DNA of 64,000 nt from Crocosphaera watsonii WH 8501 (GTDB lineage: Bacteria > Cyanobacteriota > Cyanobacteriia > Cyanobacteriales > Microcystaceae): the NCBI RefSeq assembly GCF_000167195.1, contig NZ_AADV02000002.1, positions 276,269-340,268 on the forward strand, read 5' to 3'. A model generated the notes under the pieces. The model saw only the letters and a program-made list of their open reading frames with translations. It did not search any database and had not been told where the DNA came from. Position numbers and translations under genes: made by a program. Positions within the stretch are counted from its first letter, which is position 1, and the number at the start of each line of letters is the position of its first letter. Of this stretch, positions 27,020 through 36,627 are shown piece by piece.

Positions 27020-27404
27020 AATTGATAATTGAGAACTAATCTAAACACTACCTTATCTGGAATTATGTTAATCTTATTCTCTCTTCCAGTCTTAAACATT
27101 AAACAAATCTTAAAAAAATTAGGACAAATATAAGAACACACCAAAAAATCCGTTAAAATCAAGAATCCGTAGTATAACTTGTCTTAACAAACATCTATAG
27201 ATCAAAACCCTTTGGGTTAGATAATATGTGAAGTAGAAGCCCGTTGATCCAAGCAACAGTTCAACACTTGTCCTTCTAAAGACACAGGTTAAACCAAGAA
27301 CCATTGACCGATCGATCCTTCCTTGACCATTACTTAAGCTGCGGTTTAGTTGCATGATAACTAACTCGCTTGAGCAACCTCGTTACCCTTAAACTTTGAC
27401 TCGT
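27020..27404 (+). other. Leader region of glsF
   Basis: About 380 bp without a supported gene, presumably holding the promoter and 5' UTR of the glutamate synthase gene. I did not find a clean NtcA site (GTA-N8-TAC) here by eye. Confidence 0.4.
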
Positions 27405-30400
27405 ATGGATGAGCGCACCATAATGAATATGAACCAAAATACCCCTAACCAACCCAACGTAACCTACATGGGAATACCCTCCCTCGTTGAAGAAAGAGAC
27501 GCTTGTGGAGTAGGATTTATAGCAGATGTAAAAGGGAAAGGGAGTCATAAACTGATCCAACAAACCCTAACTGCGTTAAGCTGTATGGAACATCGGGGCG
27601 GTTGTAGTGCCGATAATGACTCAGGAGATGGCTCGGGTGTGATGACAGCTATCCCCCGTGAATTATTATCCCCCTGGTTTTCTGAAAAAGGCTTAACTAT
27701 GCCTCCCGTGGAACAGTTAGGGGTGGGGATGGTATTCTTGCCTCAAGATAGCAGTAACAGAGAAGAAGATCGATCGCACGTTGAAAGCGTGGTTAAGGAT
27801 GCAAACTTAACGGTTTTAGGATGGCGTGAAGTTCCTGTTAACCCTGATATTTTGGGAGTTCAAGCAAAAGAAAATCAACCCCGTATCGAACAAATAATGG
27901 TAACTTCTCCCGATGGTTTATCCGGGGATGAGTTGGATCGGGTATTATATATTGTGCGATCGCAGATCGGTAAACGGTTAGCAGATAATTTTTATATTTG
28001 CTCCTTCAGTTGTCGTACCATTGTTTATAAAGGTATGGTACGCAGCGAAGTATTAGGAGAATTTTATCAAGATTTAAGCGATCCTAACTATATTAGTCGC
28101 TTTGCTGTCTATCATCGGCGGTTTAGTACCAATACTATGCCTAAATGGCCCCTGGCTCAACCCATGCGTTTATTGGGTCATAATGGAGAAATTAATACCC
28201 TCATCGGTAATATTAACTCCATGGCCACCAGAGAGGTTAAGTTAAACGCACCAGGGTGGAAACCAGAGGAACTTACAGCATTAACCCCCATTGTTAACAC
28301 AGCTAACAGTGACTCCTATAACTTAGATAGTGCCTTAGAATTATTAGTAAGAACCGGTTGCAGTCCCTTAGAAGCGGCCATGATCCTAGTGCCGGAAGCC
28401 TACAAAAATCAGCTTAATCTTAGAGATTACCCCGAAATTACCGATTTTTATGACTATTATAGCGGGTTCCAAGAACCTTGGGACGGTCCAGCTTTACTGG
28501 CATTTAGCGATGGTAAAATGGTGGGTGCTTGTTTGGATCGTAATGGGTTACGGCCGGCACGGTATTGTATTACCAAAGATGATTATGTGGTAGTGGGATC
28601 AGAAGCAGGAGTGGTAGACCTTCCAGCAGCAGATATTATAGAAAAGGGTAAACTGGGGCCAGGACAAACCATTGCAGTTGACTTAACCAGCCAAGAAGTG
28701 TTAAAAAATTGGCAGATTAAACAACGTATCGCTAAAAAACATCCTTACGGGGAATGGTTGCAAACCCATCGTCAACAACTAACCCATGAAACCTTTTCTC
28801 ATACCCTTCTCTTAAACGACGCAAAACAACTCCTACAACAACAAACAGCTTTTGGTTACACAGCAGAAGATTTAGACATGATCGTGGTTCCCATGGCCAT
28901 CCAAGGAAAAGAACCAACTTTCTGTATGGGGGATGATATTCCCTTAGCTGTCTTATCAGATAAACCTCATCTACTCTACGACTACTTTAAACAACGGTTT
29001 GCTCAAGTTACTAACCCTCCTATTGATCCTCTACGGGAAAGTTTAGTCATGTCTTTGGAGATGTTATTGGGGTCAAAAGGTAACTTACTAGATCCCCAAG
29101 CAGAAGATGCTAAACTGATCAAAATAGATAGTCCTGTTCTCAACGAAACGGAACTACAACGGATCAAAAATGCTGACTTTAATACCACTGAGTTATCTAC
29201 ACTGTTTGATATCACCTCAGGCCCAGACGGTTTAAAAGTTGCTTTAGAAAAACTCTGCCAACAAGCAACCGAAGCAGTAGAAAAAGGTGCCAAAATACTG
29301 ATCTTAAGCGATCGCGTAGGGGCGAACGGCCGTTCGACCCTAGAGGGAAATATCAACGAAACCAGCAGTTATATTCCTCCCCTATTAGCAGTGGGAACCG
29401 TACACCATCATTTAATTAAACAAGGGTTACGCTTAGAAACATCTTTAGTGGTAGATACGGCCCAATGTTGGAGTACCCATCATTTTGCCTGTTTAGTAGG
29501 TTACGGGGCCTCTGCTGTATGTCCTTACCTCACCCTAGAAACCATCCGTCAATCAAATAAACTAGAAGATATCAGCATCCCAAAAGCGTTAGACAACTAT
29601 CGTCATGCAGTAGAAGCAGGGTTACTAAAAATTCTCTCGAAAATGGGAATATCCCTGTTAGCTTCCTATCATGGGGCCCAAATATTTGAAGCGATCGGCC
29701 TGGGGATGGAGTTGGTAGATACGGCCTTTAAAGGGACAACCAGTCGTGTGGGTGGTTTAAATATCGCCGAACTTGCTCAAGAAGTTATTACAGTTCATAG
29801 TAAAGCCTTCCCCAACTTAACAGATAAGAGACTGACAAACTACGGTTTCATTAACTCCCGTTCTAAGGGAGAATACCACATGAACACCCCAAAAATGTCA
29901 AAACATCTCCATAAGGCGGTTAAAGCTTATAAAATTGGGCAAAATGGGGCTAATAAAGAGGCTTATGATCATTACGAACACTATAAAAAATACCTCGAAG
30001 AACGTCCTGTGACGGCCTTGAGGGATCTCTTAGACTTTAACCCCGATCGCCCTTCTATTGCTTTGGAAGAAGTCGAACCAGTAGAAGACATCGTTAAACG
30101 CTTCTGTACCGGTGGTATGTCCTTGGGTGCATTATCCAGAGAAGCACACGAGACTTTAGCGATCGCCATGAACCGTCTAGGAGGTAAGTCTAACTCAGGA
30201 GAAGGAGGAGAAGATCCCACCCGTTTTAATGTTCTCTCAGATGTGGACTCAGAGGGACATTCTCCCACATTTCCCCATCTTAACGGTCTCAGAAACGGTG
30301 ATAGCGTTAGTTCTGCCATTAAACAGATCGCCTCGGGACGGTTTGGGGTAACACCAGAATATCTGATGAATGGTAAACAGTTAGAGATCAAAATGGCCCA

Positions 30401-32060
30401 AGGGGCAAAACCAGGAGAAGGGGGACAGTTACCCGGCAAAAAAGTTAGTCCCTATATCGCCATGTTACGCCGTTCTAAAGCAGGTGTTACCCTCATTTCT
30501 CCCCCTCCTCACCACGATATCTACTCTATCGAAGACTTAGCCCAGTTAATCTTTGACTTGCACCAAATTAACCCTAGTGCTAAGGTATCGGTTAAATTAG
30601 TAGCCGAGATCGGCATCGGAACCATCGCTGCAGGTGTGGCCAAAGCTAACGCAGACATTATCCAAATATCTGGTCACGACGGTGGTACAGGTGCATCCCC
30701 CTTGAGTTCTATTAAACACGCAGGTTGTCCTTGGGAACTAGGGGTAACAGAAGTGCATCGGATGTTGATGGAAAATAAATTACGCGATCGGGTTATTTTA
30801 CGGGCTGACGGTGGCTTAAAAACAGGTTGGGACGTGATCATGGCTGCTTTGATGGGTGCGGAACAATACGGTTTCGGTTCCATTGCTATGATCGCCGAAG
30901 GTTGTATTATGGCCCGTATATGTCACACCAACCAATGTCCCGTTGGGGTAGCGACTCAGATGGAAAGGTTGCGTGAACGGTTTACCGGTATTCCTGAAAA
31001 TGTAGTTAACTTCTTCTATTTTATTGCCGAAGAAGTCCGCTCAATTTTAGCAAAATTAGGTTATCGTTCTTTAGATGAGGTTGTAGGCCGTACTGATCTC
31101 CTGAAAATGCGCTCAGAGGTCAATTTAACTAAGACTCAGTCCCTTAACCTAGACTGTCTCTTGAACCTTCCCGATGTGAAAAGCGATCGCAGTTGGTTAA
31201 ACCACCAAGATGTTCACAGCAACGGTCCCGTATTGGATGATCAGTTATTGGCCGATGCAGCTATTAGTTCCGCCATCAACACTCACGGAACCATAGCAAA
31301 AAATGTGAAAATTGTCAACACCGATCGCACAGTTGGGGCGCGTATTTCTGGGGTATTAGCCAAGAAATACGGCAATACCGGCTTTTCTGGGGAGTTAACC
31401 TTTAACTTTACCGGTGCTGCTGGTCAAAGCTTTGCTGCTTTTAACCTTCCTGGGATGATCATGCACCTAGAAGGGGAAGCAAACGACTATGTATGCAAAG
31501 GAATGCACGGAGGGGAGGTAGTTATCGTTCCCCCCAAAAATTCTATATTTGAGGCAGCAGATAACGTTATCGTCGGTAATACCTGCCTTTACGGGTCAAC
31601 TGGCGGTGTTTTATACGCCAATGGCCGCGCTGGTGAACGGTTTGGGGTGCGTAACTCTATGGGTAAAGCGGTTATTGAAGGAGCAGGGGATCACTGTTGT
31701 GAATACATGACCGGTGGTGTTATCGTTGTCCTCGGTTCCGTTGGCCGTAATGTGGGTGCAGGAATGACCGGAGGGATCGGTTATTTCTTGGATGAAGATT
31801 ACAGTTTCCCCGAAAAAGTTAACCCCGAAAATGTTGATATTCAACATATATGTACCGAAGCAGGGGAGGCACAATTAAAAGAATTAATTGAGGCTCATTT
31901 TGAACGCACTGGCAGTAAAAAAGCAGAACATATCCTCAATAACTGGGGAGAATATGTGAGCAAATTCTGGCAAGTAGTTCCCCCATCCGAGGCAAACAGC
32001 CCTGAAACGAACCCTAACCCAGTTATGATTGAGGAAAAGACCTTAACCCCTGCTAAATAA
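27405..32060 (+). CDS. glsF: Ferredoxin-dependent glutamate synthase
   Basis: The enzyme makes two glutamates from glutamine and 2-oxoglutarate using reduced ferredoxin, the second half of the GS-GOGAT cycle. The ~1550-residue chain has a short propeptide before the catalytic cysteine of the glutaminase domain (ERDACGVGF), a class II amidotransferase domain (~400 residues), a central domain, an FMN barrel with [20 protein letters not shown] and the [3Fe-4S] motif [12 protein letters not shown], and the C-terminal beta-helix (GGDxxG-like repeats). No NADPH subunit gene is adjacent, consistent with the ferredoxin type. Start is uncertain: ATGs at 27405, 27423 and 27429 are possible. Confidence 0.96.
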   Translation: MDERTIMNMNQNTPNQPNVTYMGIPSLVEERDACGVGFIADVKGKGSHKLIQQTLTALSCMEHRGGCSADNDSGDGSGVMTAIPRELLSPWFSEKGLTMPPVEQLGVGMVFLPQDSSNREEDRSHVESVVKDANLTVLGWREVPVNPDILGVQAKENQPRIEQIMVTSPDGLSGDELDRVLYIVRSQIGKRLADNFYICSFSCRTIVYKGMVRSEVLGEFYQDLSDPNYISRFAVYHRRFSTNTMPKWPLAQPMRLLGHNGEINTLIGNINSMATREVKLNAPGWKPEELTALTPIVNTANSDSYNLDSALELLVRTGCSPLEAAMILVPEAYKNQLNLRDYPEITDFYDYYSGFQEPWDGPALLAFSDGKMVGACLDRNGLRPARYCITKDDYVVVGSEAGVVDLPAADIIEKGKLGPGQTIAVDLTSQEVLKNWQIKQRIAKKHPYGEWLQTHRQQLTHETFSHTLLLNDAKQLLQQQTAFGYTAEDLDMIVVPMAIQGKEPTFCMGDDIPLAVLSDKPHLLYDYFKQRFAQVTNPPIDPLRESLVMSLEMLLGSKGNLLDPQAEDAKLIKIDSPVLNETELQRIKNADFNTTELSTLFDITSGPDGLKVALEKLCQQATEAVEKGAKILILSDRVGANGRSTLEGNINETSSYIPPLLAVGTVHHHLIKQGLRLETSLVVDTAQCWSTHHFACLVGYGASAVCPYLTLETIRQSNKLEDISIPKALDNYRHAVEAGLLKILSKMGISLLASYHGAQIFEAIGLGMELVDTAFKGTTSRVGGLNIAELAQEVITVHSKAFPNLTDKRLTNYGFINSRSKGEYHMNTPKMSKHLHKAVKAYKIGQNGANKEAYDHYEHYKKYLEERPVTALRDLLDFNPDRPSIALEEVEPVEDIVKRFCTGGMSLGALSREAHETLAIAMNRLGGKSNSGEGGEDPTRFNVLSDVDSEGHSPTFPHLNGLRNGDSVSSAIKQIASGRFGVTPEYLMNGKQLEIKMAQGAKPGEGGQLPGKKVSPYIAMLRRSKAGVTLISPPPHHDIYSIEDLAQLIFDLHQINPSAKVSVKLVAEIGIGTIAAGVAKANADIIQISGHDGGTGASPLSSIKHAGCPWELGVTEVHRMLMENKLRDRVILRADGGLKTGWDVIMAALMGAEQYGFGSIAMIAEGCIMARICHTNQCPVGVATQMERLRERFTGIPENVVNFFYFIAEEVRSILAKLGYRSLDEVVGRTDLLKMRSEVNLTKTQSLNLDCLLNLPDVKSDRSWLNHQDVHSNGPVLDDQLLADAAISSAINTHGTIAKNVKIVNTDRTVGARISGVLAKKYGNTGFSGELTFNFTGAAGQSFAAFNLPGMIMHLEGEANDYVCKGMHGGEVVIVPPKNSIFEAADNVIVGNTCLYGSTGGVLYANGRAGERFGVRNSMGKAVIEGAGDHCCEYMTGGVIVVLGSVGRNVGAGMTGGIGYFLDEDYSFPEKVNPENVDIQHICTEAGEAQLKELIEAHFERTGSKKAEHILNNWGEYVSKFWQVVPPSEANSPETNPNPVMIEEKTLTPAK

Positions 32061-32098
32061 TTAACTCGTAGGGTGGGCATTGCCCACCTTACTTTTTA
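32019..32098 (+). repeat. 80-bp duplicated segment, original copy (glsF 3' end and downstream)
   Basis: The last ~14 codons of glsF and the following GTAGGGTGGGCA palindrome are repeated at 33724-33803 with a few changes. The palindrome portion also matches the hairpin at 9818. Confidence 0.85.
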
Positions 32099-32116
32099 CT
32101 TCAATCAAATACTGTA

Positions 32117-32311
32117 ATGAAAGTTAAAGAGGTATTAAAACGACTCAAAGCAGATGGATGGTATCAAGTAAGAATGCGAGGTAGTCATCGAATTTTAGCC
32201 CATCCTGACAAATCGGGCATTGTTGTCGTTCCAGGAAAATTAAGTAATGATATTCCTATTGGAACTTTATCAGCTATTTGGAAACAGGCAAAATTAGGAG
32301 ATGAAAAATGA
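32117..32311 (+). CDS. hicA: HicA-type mRNA interferase toxin
   Basis: The 64-residue protein has the double-stranded RNA-binding-like HicA fold, with KRLKADGWYQVRMRGSHRILAHP including the catalytic His in GSHR. HicA cleaves mRNA; its partner HicB neutralises it. The stop overlaps the hicB start by four bases (ATGA), as usual. All key residues are present, so the pair is likely functional. Confidence 0.92.
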   Translation: MKVKEVLKRLKADGWYQVRMRGSHRILAHPDKSGIVVVPGKLSNDIPIGTLSAIWKQAKLGDEK

Positions 32312-32517
32312 AACAGTATGCAGTGATTTATGAAAAAGGTGAAACCAATTGGGGGGCAATTGTTCCCGATTTACCAGGATGTGTTAGTATCGGTGATAGT
32401 TTAGAAGAAGTACAAGAAAATGTTAAAGAAGCGATCGCACTTTATTTAGAAGTTTTAGCAGAAAGAGGTGAAAAAATACCTGAACCTTCGACAAAAGTAG
32501 GATTAGTTAATGTTTAA
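32308..32517 (+). CDS. hicB: HicB-type antitoxin
   Basis: A 69-residue protein with the partial RNase H-like HicB fold: YAVIYEKGETNWGAIVPDLPGCVSIGDSLEE. It lacks a C-terminal DNA-binding domain, as in short HicB forms. A close second copy lies at 35492-35701, differing at only five of 69 residues. Confidence 0.9.
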   Translation: MKQYAVIYEKGETNWGAIVPDLPGCVSIGDSLEEVQENVKEAIALYLEVLAERGEKIPEPSTKVGLVNV

Positions 32518-32539
32518 GTTGATTTTTTTTATAATTAAT

Positions 32540-33478
32540 TTATTGTTCTACTAATGTCTTGATATAGTCACTAATCAAATTTTGTCTAATAATAATGAAT
32601 TTTTCATATTCATTATTTAATCCCATTTCAAAAGCTTCTCTATTAATAAAATTAGTTTCCAAAATATCGTATGTTTTGTCTCCTAAAAGTTGTTGAATCT
32701 GCTGAAAGTATAGTGATGGAGCTTTATCTGAAATACTTCTGTTATTAGATAAGCTGGTCATACAAACGTTCGTGTGTAGGTTAGCCTTTCTTTTTATTAC
32801 ACCTATTTGGCTCAAAAAATTCTTTGGAAATATATGATGATATTCGTTTTTATTAATAATGGCTAAAGTTTCTATTGTATTTATTGGATTTCCATCAAGT
32901 AAACTTCTTGGTTTCTTAGATGCTAAAATTAACGCGAATGTCTTACTTGCTGCACTTTTAAATGAGAACTGACTGTTAAGAAAATTATGGTAATTAACAG
33001 TTTTATTAATAGTAATATATTCAAGATAACCAGTTTCTGCATATTTTTTCATATTATTAACACTTTGCCTCATGAGAGTATAATTTGAACTACCAAAATA
33101 ACTTGTTAAGCTAGTTATCCAAAACCATCGTTTTAAGGAATCTCGCTGTTCAATAGTTGGTTTTGGGCAAACATCGAAAAATATAACCAACAAAGTAAGT
33201 TGTAAATTATAGGGTAGGTATGCTTTAGAACTTAATGGTAATTCATTCGTTAAAAAATCTACTGCTAACTTATAACTTTCTTGACATTTATTTATTGCTA
33301 ATTTTAAATCTTTTGAATCAAGAGTTCTTAATTTATCCAAATCCTCTTTTAAAATTCCGAAACCAGCACAAGTAGATATATTATTAAGAATATCTCTATC
33401 GGAGACTCCATCAAAATTTTTAGCTTCTATTGATTCACGTATATTTTCTAATCCACTATTTAGATGAAAATCTTCATT
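32540..33478 (-). pseudogene. Truncated DUF262/DUF1524 (GmrSD-like) HNH protein, C-terminal part
   Basis: The frame is open from a stop at 33479-33481 to 32540 (about 312 codons), but no proper start is present; the ATG-less frame begins near NEDFHLNSGLENIRESIEAK. The C-terminal part contains NEYHHIFPKNFL, a His-Me/HNH signature seen in DUF1524 of GmrSD-type modification-dependent defence enzymes. The N-terminal DUF262 nucleotide-binding domain, with its DGQQR-type motif, is missing. An 82-bp direct repeat begins just beyond the break. A shorter reading of 266 residues from a TTG is possible. Confidence 0.65.
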
Positions 33479-33521
33479 TTAAATTATATCATCACTTGTT
33501 ACGCTAATGCGATCGCCGATA

Positions 33522-33603
33522 TTGTAGGGTGCGTTAATGAAATGTAACGCACCGTCTTAAGAAGATTGTTGTTGAGGGATCTTGTGGGGTAAACAAATGG
33601 ATA
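33522..33603. repeat. 82-bp direct repeat, copy 1
   Basis: Begins with TTGTAGGGTGCGTTA and a hairpin (GGTGCGTTA against TAACGCACC), ends AAACAAATGGATA. The second copy at 35369-35450 differs at one base by eye. This copy lies 12 bp upstream of the BrnT stub, the other 41 bp upstream of the second hicB. Confidence 0.9.
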
Positions 33604-33615
33604 TAATTAATAATT

Positions 33616-33765
33616 ATGGAATTTGAATGGAACCCAGACAAGGCTATTAGGAATATCCAAAAACATAATATTTCTTTCACAGAAGCAGCCACCGTTTTTA
33701 ATGATCCTTTATCTCTTACCTATCCAGTTATGGTTGAGGAAAAGACCTTAACCCCTGCTAAATAA
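33616..33765 (+). pseudogene. BrnT-like toxin stub fused in frame to glsF tail
   Basis: ATG at 33616 begins MEFEWNPDKAIRNIQKHNISF, then EAATVFNDPLSLTYP, the hallmark of BrnT toxins. At residue ~37 it joins [12 protein letters not shown], which is the end of glsF from the duplicated 80 bp. The result is a 49-codon chimera with a stop shared with the glsF copy. BrnT needs ~90 residues, so this is dead as a toxin, and no BrnA partner is present. Confidence 0.75.
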
Positions 33766-33803
33766 TTAACTCGTAGGCCGATGCACTGCCCACCTTACTT
33801 TTT
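33724..33803 (+). repeat. 80-bp duplicated segment, copy inside the TA cluster
   Basis: Near-identical to 32019-32098. It ends exactly where the convergent antitoxin gene ends (33804), and the palindrome inside has several changes. Confidence 0.85.
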
Positions 33804-34079
33804 TCATCTTATTTCTAAGATCAGTTCTTTACCTAAAGCTTTAATATACTTTTCAAGAGTAACAATATCTACCGATTGTATATTATTTTCTATTTCAAAA
33901 ACTGTTGCCTGATCGCAGTTTAGTTGTTGTGCTATTTCTTCTATTGTTATACCAGATTTCTCTCTAGTTTGTGCTAATATAAACCCTAATTTAAAACTAA
34001 GATAACCAGATTCAAAATTGTCGGAAAAGTCACAATCCTTTTGTTTTCTTTCCGTAATATACTTCTCAAGATCACTCAT
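33804..34079 (-). CDS. XRE-family antitoxin (HigA-like)
   Basis: The 91-residue protein has a helix-turn-helix typical of XRE regulators: [25 protein letters not shown]. Its start overlaps the end of the RelE-like gene by 8 bp (34072-34079), toxin first, as in HigBA-type systems. It should neutralise the toxin and repress the operon. Confidence 0.85.
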   Translation of the reverse strand: MSDLEKYITERKQKDCDFSDNFESGYLSFKLGFILAQTREKSGITIEEIAQQLNCDQATVFEIENNIQSVDIVTLEKYIKALGKELILEIR

Positions 34080-34428
34080 TATTTAATCTCCTGTTTAGAT
34101 AATCTCGTTTTCTCTGTTGTGCTAAATTGATTTCTTGTAAAGGGGTTTTTTGAGTCTTTTTAGTAAATCCATTAGTTAAGATGAATACATTATTTTCAAC
34201 AAAAAAGCCAAGTAGCCGAAATATATTGTTACCAACTTGAATCCTTACCTCCCATATATCATCAGTATTTACTAATTTTTTTAGATATTGACTCGGTATC
34301 ATATCTAATTCCTGAATTAATCGTAACACCCAAAGCACTTTTTGCGCTTGTTTTCCAGATAGAGAATCTAAAAAATCAACTACGGGAGTTGATCCTGTTT
34401 CTGTACGATAAAAAATTATTTCTCTCAT
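34072..34428 (-). CDS. RelE/HigB-like (Gp49-type) toxin
   Basis: From ATG at 34428 (preceded by AAGAGAGAT, better than the TTG at 34458) the protein has 118 residues: [20 protein letters not shown], a helix with [44 protein letters not shown], and [11 protein letters not shown]. This is the phage Gp49-like/HigB pattern of ribosome-dependent mRNases. Basic and aromatic residues of the active face are kept. Confidence 0.87.
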   Translation of the reverse strand: MREIIFYRTETGSTPVVDFLDSLSGKQAQKVLWVLRLIQELDMIPSQYLKKLVNTDDIWEVRIQVGNNIFRLLGFFVENNVFILTNGFTKKTQKTPLQEINLAQQRKRDYLNRRLNNE

Positions 34429-34508
34429 ATAATAATCTCTCTTTGCATAAATTTCCAAACCGTGGGGTTGATCCCATAGTGTTGAATTAAAAATGGAGAC
34501 AAACTCTT

Positions 34509-35354
34509 ATGACAACAGCTAAAAGTAAACAAATTACCATTGGTGGTATTCCTGTCTCAGTTTATCTGGTGACTGATGAAGGAGAATATCGGTGGTCAAT
34601 GCGTCAAGCTAGTAGAGCGGTAGGTTATGGTGATTCTTGGTTAAGAGACACATTACGTGCTGAGAGTAATGCACTGGTTCGATTGAAAGAATACGGTTTT
34701 GAGAACGATATTATTGAGGTTGCTGGACGAGGATTTATTGAAACTCACTTAATATCAACGAGAGATTTCATGTCCATTGTGCTATACGCTGCTTTAATAG
34801 GTGGAAAAAAACAAGCAGCGGCCTTGTTAGTCGCTTCAATGCAAGAAACATTAGAACGACGTGCTGATTATGCTTTCGGGATAATTAGAGACGAAGATGA
34901 ATATATTCAGAAGTTTGAATATCGTTATGCGTCTATTATTCTCAATAAAACCTTGCGTGAAGCTATTGGTGACTGGATTCAAGACTCTGATAAAACAACA
35001 ATTGATGATTACATCAAAGAGCATAGATTAAGAGGTGGACAAAGAGCAATTTATACTCGAACTTTAGGAGAAATTTATCAAGTTATTTTTGGAAAATATA
35101 AAAAAGAAATTAATAGAGATTTAGATGTTGCTGAATATAGAACTCCTAAAGACTCTGTTCATGTAACTCAATTACAGAGAATTGCTCAAATTGAAGATTT
35201 AGCGGCTAAATATATTGCACGTAGAGTATTAAAGCCAATTGAGGCTGTTCGAGAAGCAGCAGAAGTTTTAATGATTGATATCGAACAACCCAAATTAGGC
35301 GATCGAGTCACCAGAACCGATGTACATAAAGTTTTAAAAGCTAAAAGTAGTTAG
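34509..35354 (+). CDS. Hypothetical protein, possibly phage antirepressor-like
   Basis: A 281-residue protein I do not recognise with confidence. The N-terminal ~110 residues (GEYRWSMRQASRAVGYGDSW, then TRDFMSIVLYAALIG) have a faint resemblance to phage antirepressor/Bro-like domains; the middle part contains DDYIKEHRLRGGQRAIYTRT, and the C-terminus is helical. It is divergent from the HigBA-like pair and followed by the second 82-bp repeat. No membrane segment or nuclease motif is seen. Confidence 0.75.
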   Translation: MTTAKSKQITIGGIPVSVYLVTDEGEYRWSMRQASRAVGYGDSWLRDTLRAESNALVRLKEYGFENDIIEVAGRGFIETHLISTRDFMSIVLYAALIGGKKQAAALLVASMQETLERRADYAFGIIRDEDEYIQKFEYRYASIILNKTLREAIGDWIQDSDKTTIDDYIKEHRLRGGQRAIYTRTLGEIYQVIFGKYKKEINRDLDVAEYRTPKDSVHVTQLQRIAQIEDLAAKYIARRVLKPIEAVREAAEVLMIDIEQPKLGDRVTRTDVHKVLKAKSS

Positions 35355-35368
35355 TGCGATCGCTGATC

Positions 35369-35450
35369 TTGTAGGGTGCGTTAATGAAATGTAACGCACC
35401 GTCTTAAGAAGATTATTGTTGAGGGATCTTGTGGGGTAAACAAATGGATA
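35369..35450. repeat. 82-bp direct repeat, copy 2
   Basis: Same sequence as 33522-33603 with one visible mismatch. Together the copies bracket the BrnT stub, the glsF-tail copy, the HigBA pair and the 281-aa gene, so recombination between them would remove that block. Confidence 0.9.
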
Positions 35451-35491
35451 AGAAGATACATAATCTTTGACCTCCTAATAATTAACAAAAA

Positions 35492-35701
35492 ATGAAACAG
35501 TACGCAGTGATTTACGAAAAAGGTGAAACTAATTGGGGGGCAATTGTTCCCGATTTACCAGGATGTGTTAGTATTGGTGATACCTTGAAAGAAGTACAAG
35601 AAAATGTTAAAGAAGCGATAAAACTGTATTTAGAAGTTTTAGCAGAAAGAGGTGATAAAATTCCTGAACCTTCGATAAAAGTAGGATTGGTTAATGTTTA
35701 A
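35492..35701 (+). CDS. Orphan HicB-type antitoxin, second copy
   Basis: Differs from the HicB at 32308 at five of 69 residues, but has no hicA in front; a full sequence between 35451 and 35491 shows no toxin frame. It may still bind HicA of the first pair, acting as an anti-addiction antitoxin, which is inference. Confidence 0.88.
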   Translation: MKQYAVIYEKGETNWGAIVPDLPGCVSIGDTLKEVQENVKEAIKLYLEVLAERGDKIPEPSIKVGLVNV

Positions 35702-35722
35702 AAAGAAAACCTAATATAACTC

Positions 35723-35983
35723 TTACTGATAAACTTGACCACGAGATGCTATTAAGAGAATAGTAATAATACCTTGAGAATCATCAATAGTATAAATTAT
35801 GCGCCAATTACCGAGTCGATAACGAAAACGTCCAGATAACTTTCCTTTAAGTGGTTTAATATTAGGATGTTGATAAGGATTTTGAGAAAGTTGATCAAAA
35901 CAACGATTTAATCGAGACGCTAAAGACTGATCAGCTTGTTCATAAAATCGCTGTGCTTTACGAGTTAAGATTAAATCATACAT
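35723..35983 (-). CDS. RelE/ParE-superfamily toxin
   Basis: The 86-residue protein shows the RelE pattern: YDLILTRKAQRFYEQADQSL, NRCFDQLSQNPY, PLKGKLSGRFRYRLGNWRIIYTI, ITILLIASRGQVY. The Arg and Tyr residues of the GxxRxRxGxxRiiY segment are the usual active-site ones. Overlaps the upstream antitoxin gene by 8 bp. Likely functional. Confidence 0.92.
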   Translation of the reverse strand: MYDLILTRKAQRFYEQADQSLASRLNRCFDQLSQNPYQHPNIKPLKGKLSGRFRYRLGNWRIIYTIDDSQGIITILLIASRGQVYQ

Positions 35984-36206
35984 TGCGACGAATAGCCTTA
36001 AATGACACTAAATCTCCTGTTGCTGCTTGTTCTTCTGCTTCTCTTAAATCATTTTCAAAACCAACAATATTTAATAATTCTTCCGTTGCTTCATTATCTT
36101 CTCTTTCTACTAAATAAGACAAAAAATCAGCAGCAACTAACAGTTTTTCTTCTGATAGTTGATTAATATAGGACTGAACTTGCTCACGAATTCCTAAATC
36201 ACTCAT
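35976..36206 (-). CDS. Antitoxin of the RelE-like toxin at 35723
   Basis: A 76-residue acidic protein with a helical N-terminus (VQSYINQLSEEKLLVAADFL) and acidic middle, followed by a flexible tail (GDLVSFKAIRRNV) that would wrap the toxin. Such antitoxins precede RelE toxins in cyanobacteria. Translation is coupled by the 8-bp overlap. Confidence 0.85.
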   Translation of the reverse strand: MSDLGIREQVQSYINQLSEEKLLVAADFLSYLVEREDNEATEELLNIVGFENDLREAEEQAATGDLVSFKAIRRNV

Positions 36207-36245
36207 AAATAAAGCATAATGTATTTCGATAAGATTATATCATAC

Positions 36246-36362
36246 ATTACAATTCTTCTCTCAGATATTAACACCCATTGGCAGACCATTGCCCCTATTC
36301 TAATAATTCGTAATGAAGAAGAATATGATCAAGCTGTGGAAAGATTAAACGCTTTAATTTAA
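36246..36362 (+). pseudogene. HigA-type antitoxin N-terminal stub
   Basis: The frame reads DINTHWQTIAPILIIRNEEE then YDQAVERLNALI followed by a stop. The 'IRNEEEYDQAVERLNALID' pattern is typical of the N-terminal part of HigA antitoxins. There is no ATG in frame, the HTH domain is absent, and no HigB precedes it. It is a short remnant, antisense to nothing, between the RelE pair and gor. Confidence 0.5.
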
Positions 36363-36368
36363 GTAATA

Positions 36369-36605
36369 TTAATCATCATTGATAAATATCAAAATAAAAA
36401 ACAAAAAAATAGAATCTCTATCAATGGCACTAACAAGAATGCCAAGAAGCGATAAAATATAAAAATAGAAGATACAAAGCACAACCATAGCAGGACAAAA
36501 ATTAGTGAGGATATTTTTTGTCTGCTTAATTCTCATTCCGAGGTAACGAGGAATGTCATTAACATCAAACACCATCATGGCTAGTGCTGTAAAAAAAAGA
36601 AGCAA
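36369..36605 (-). CDS. Doubtful small membrane protein
   Basis: A 78-residue frame with two hydrophobic stretches (residues ~32-56 and 64-74) and a TTG start; ATGs at residues 10-11 are possible. There is no convincing ribosome-binding site and no recognisable family. It may be a chance AT-rich frame between toxin-antitoxin debris and gor. Confidence 0.22.
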   Translation of the reverse strand: MLLFFTALAMMVFDVNDIPRYLGMRIKQTKNILTNFCPAMVVLCIFYFYILSLLGILVSAIDRDSIFLFFILIFINDD

Positions 36606-36627
36606 AAACTAGGAGATTTGTATTATC

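Noticed and set aside
27020-27395. NtcA site upstream of glsF
   Set aside because: No GTA-N8-TAC with a properly spaced -10 could be found by eye.
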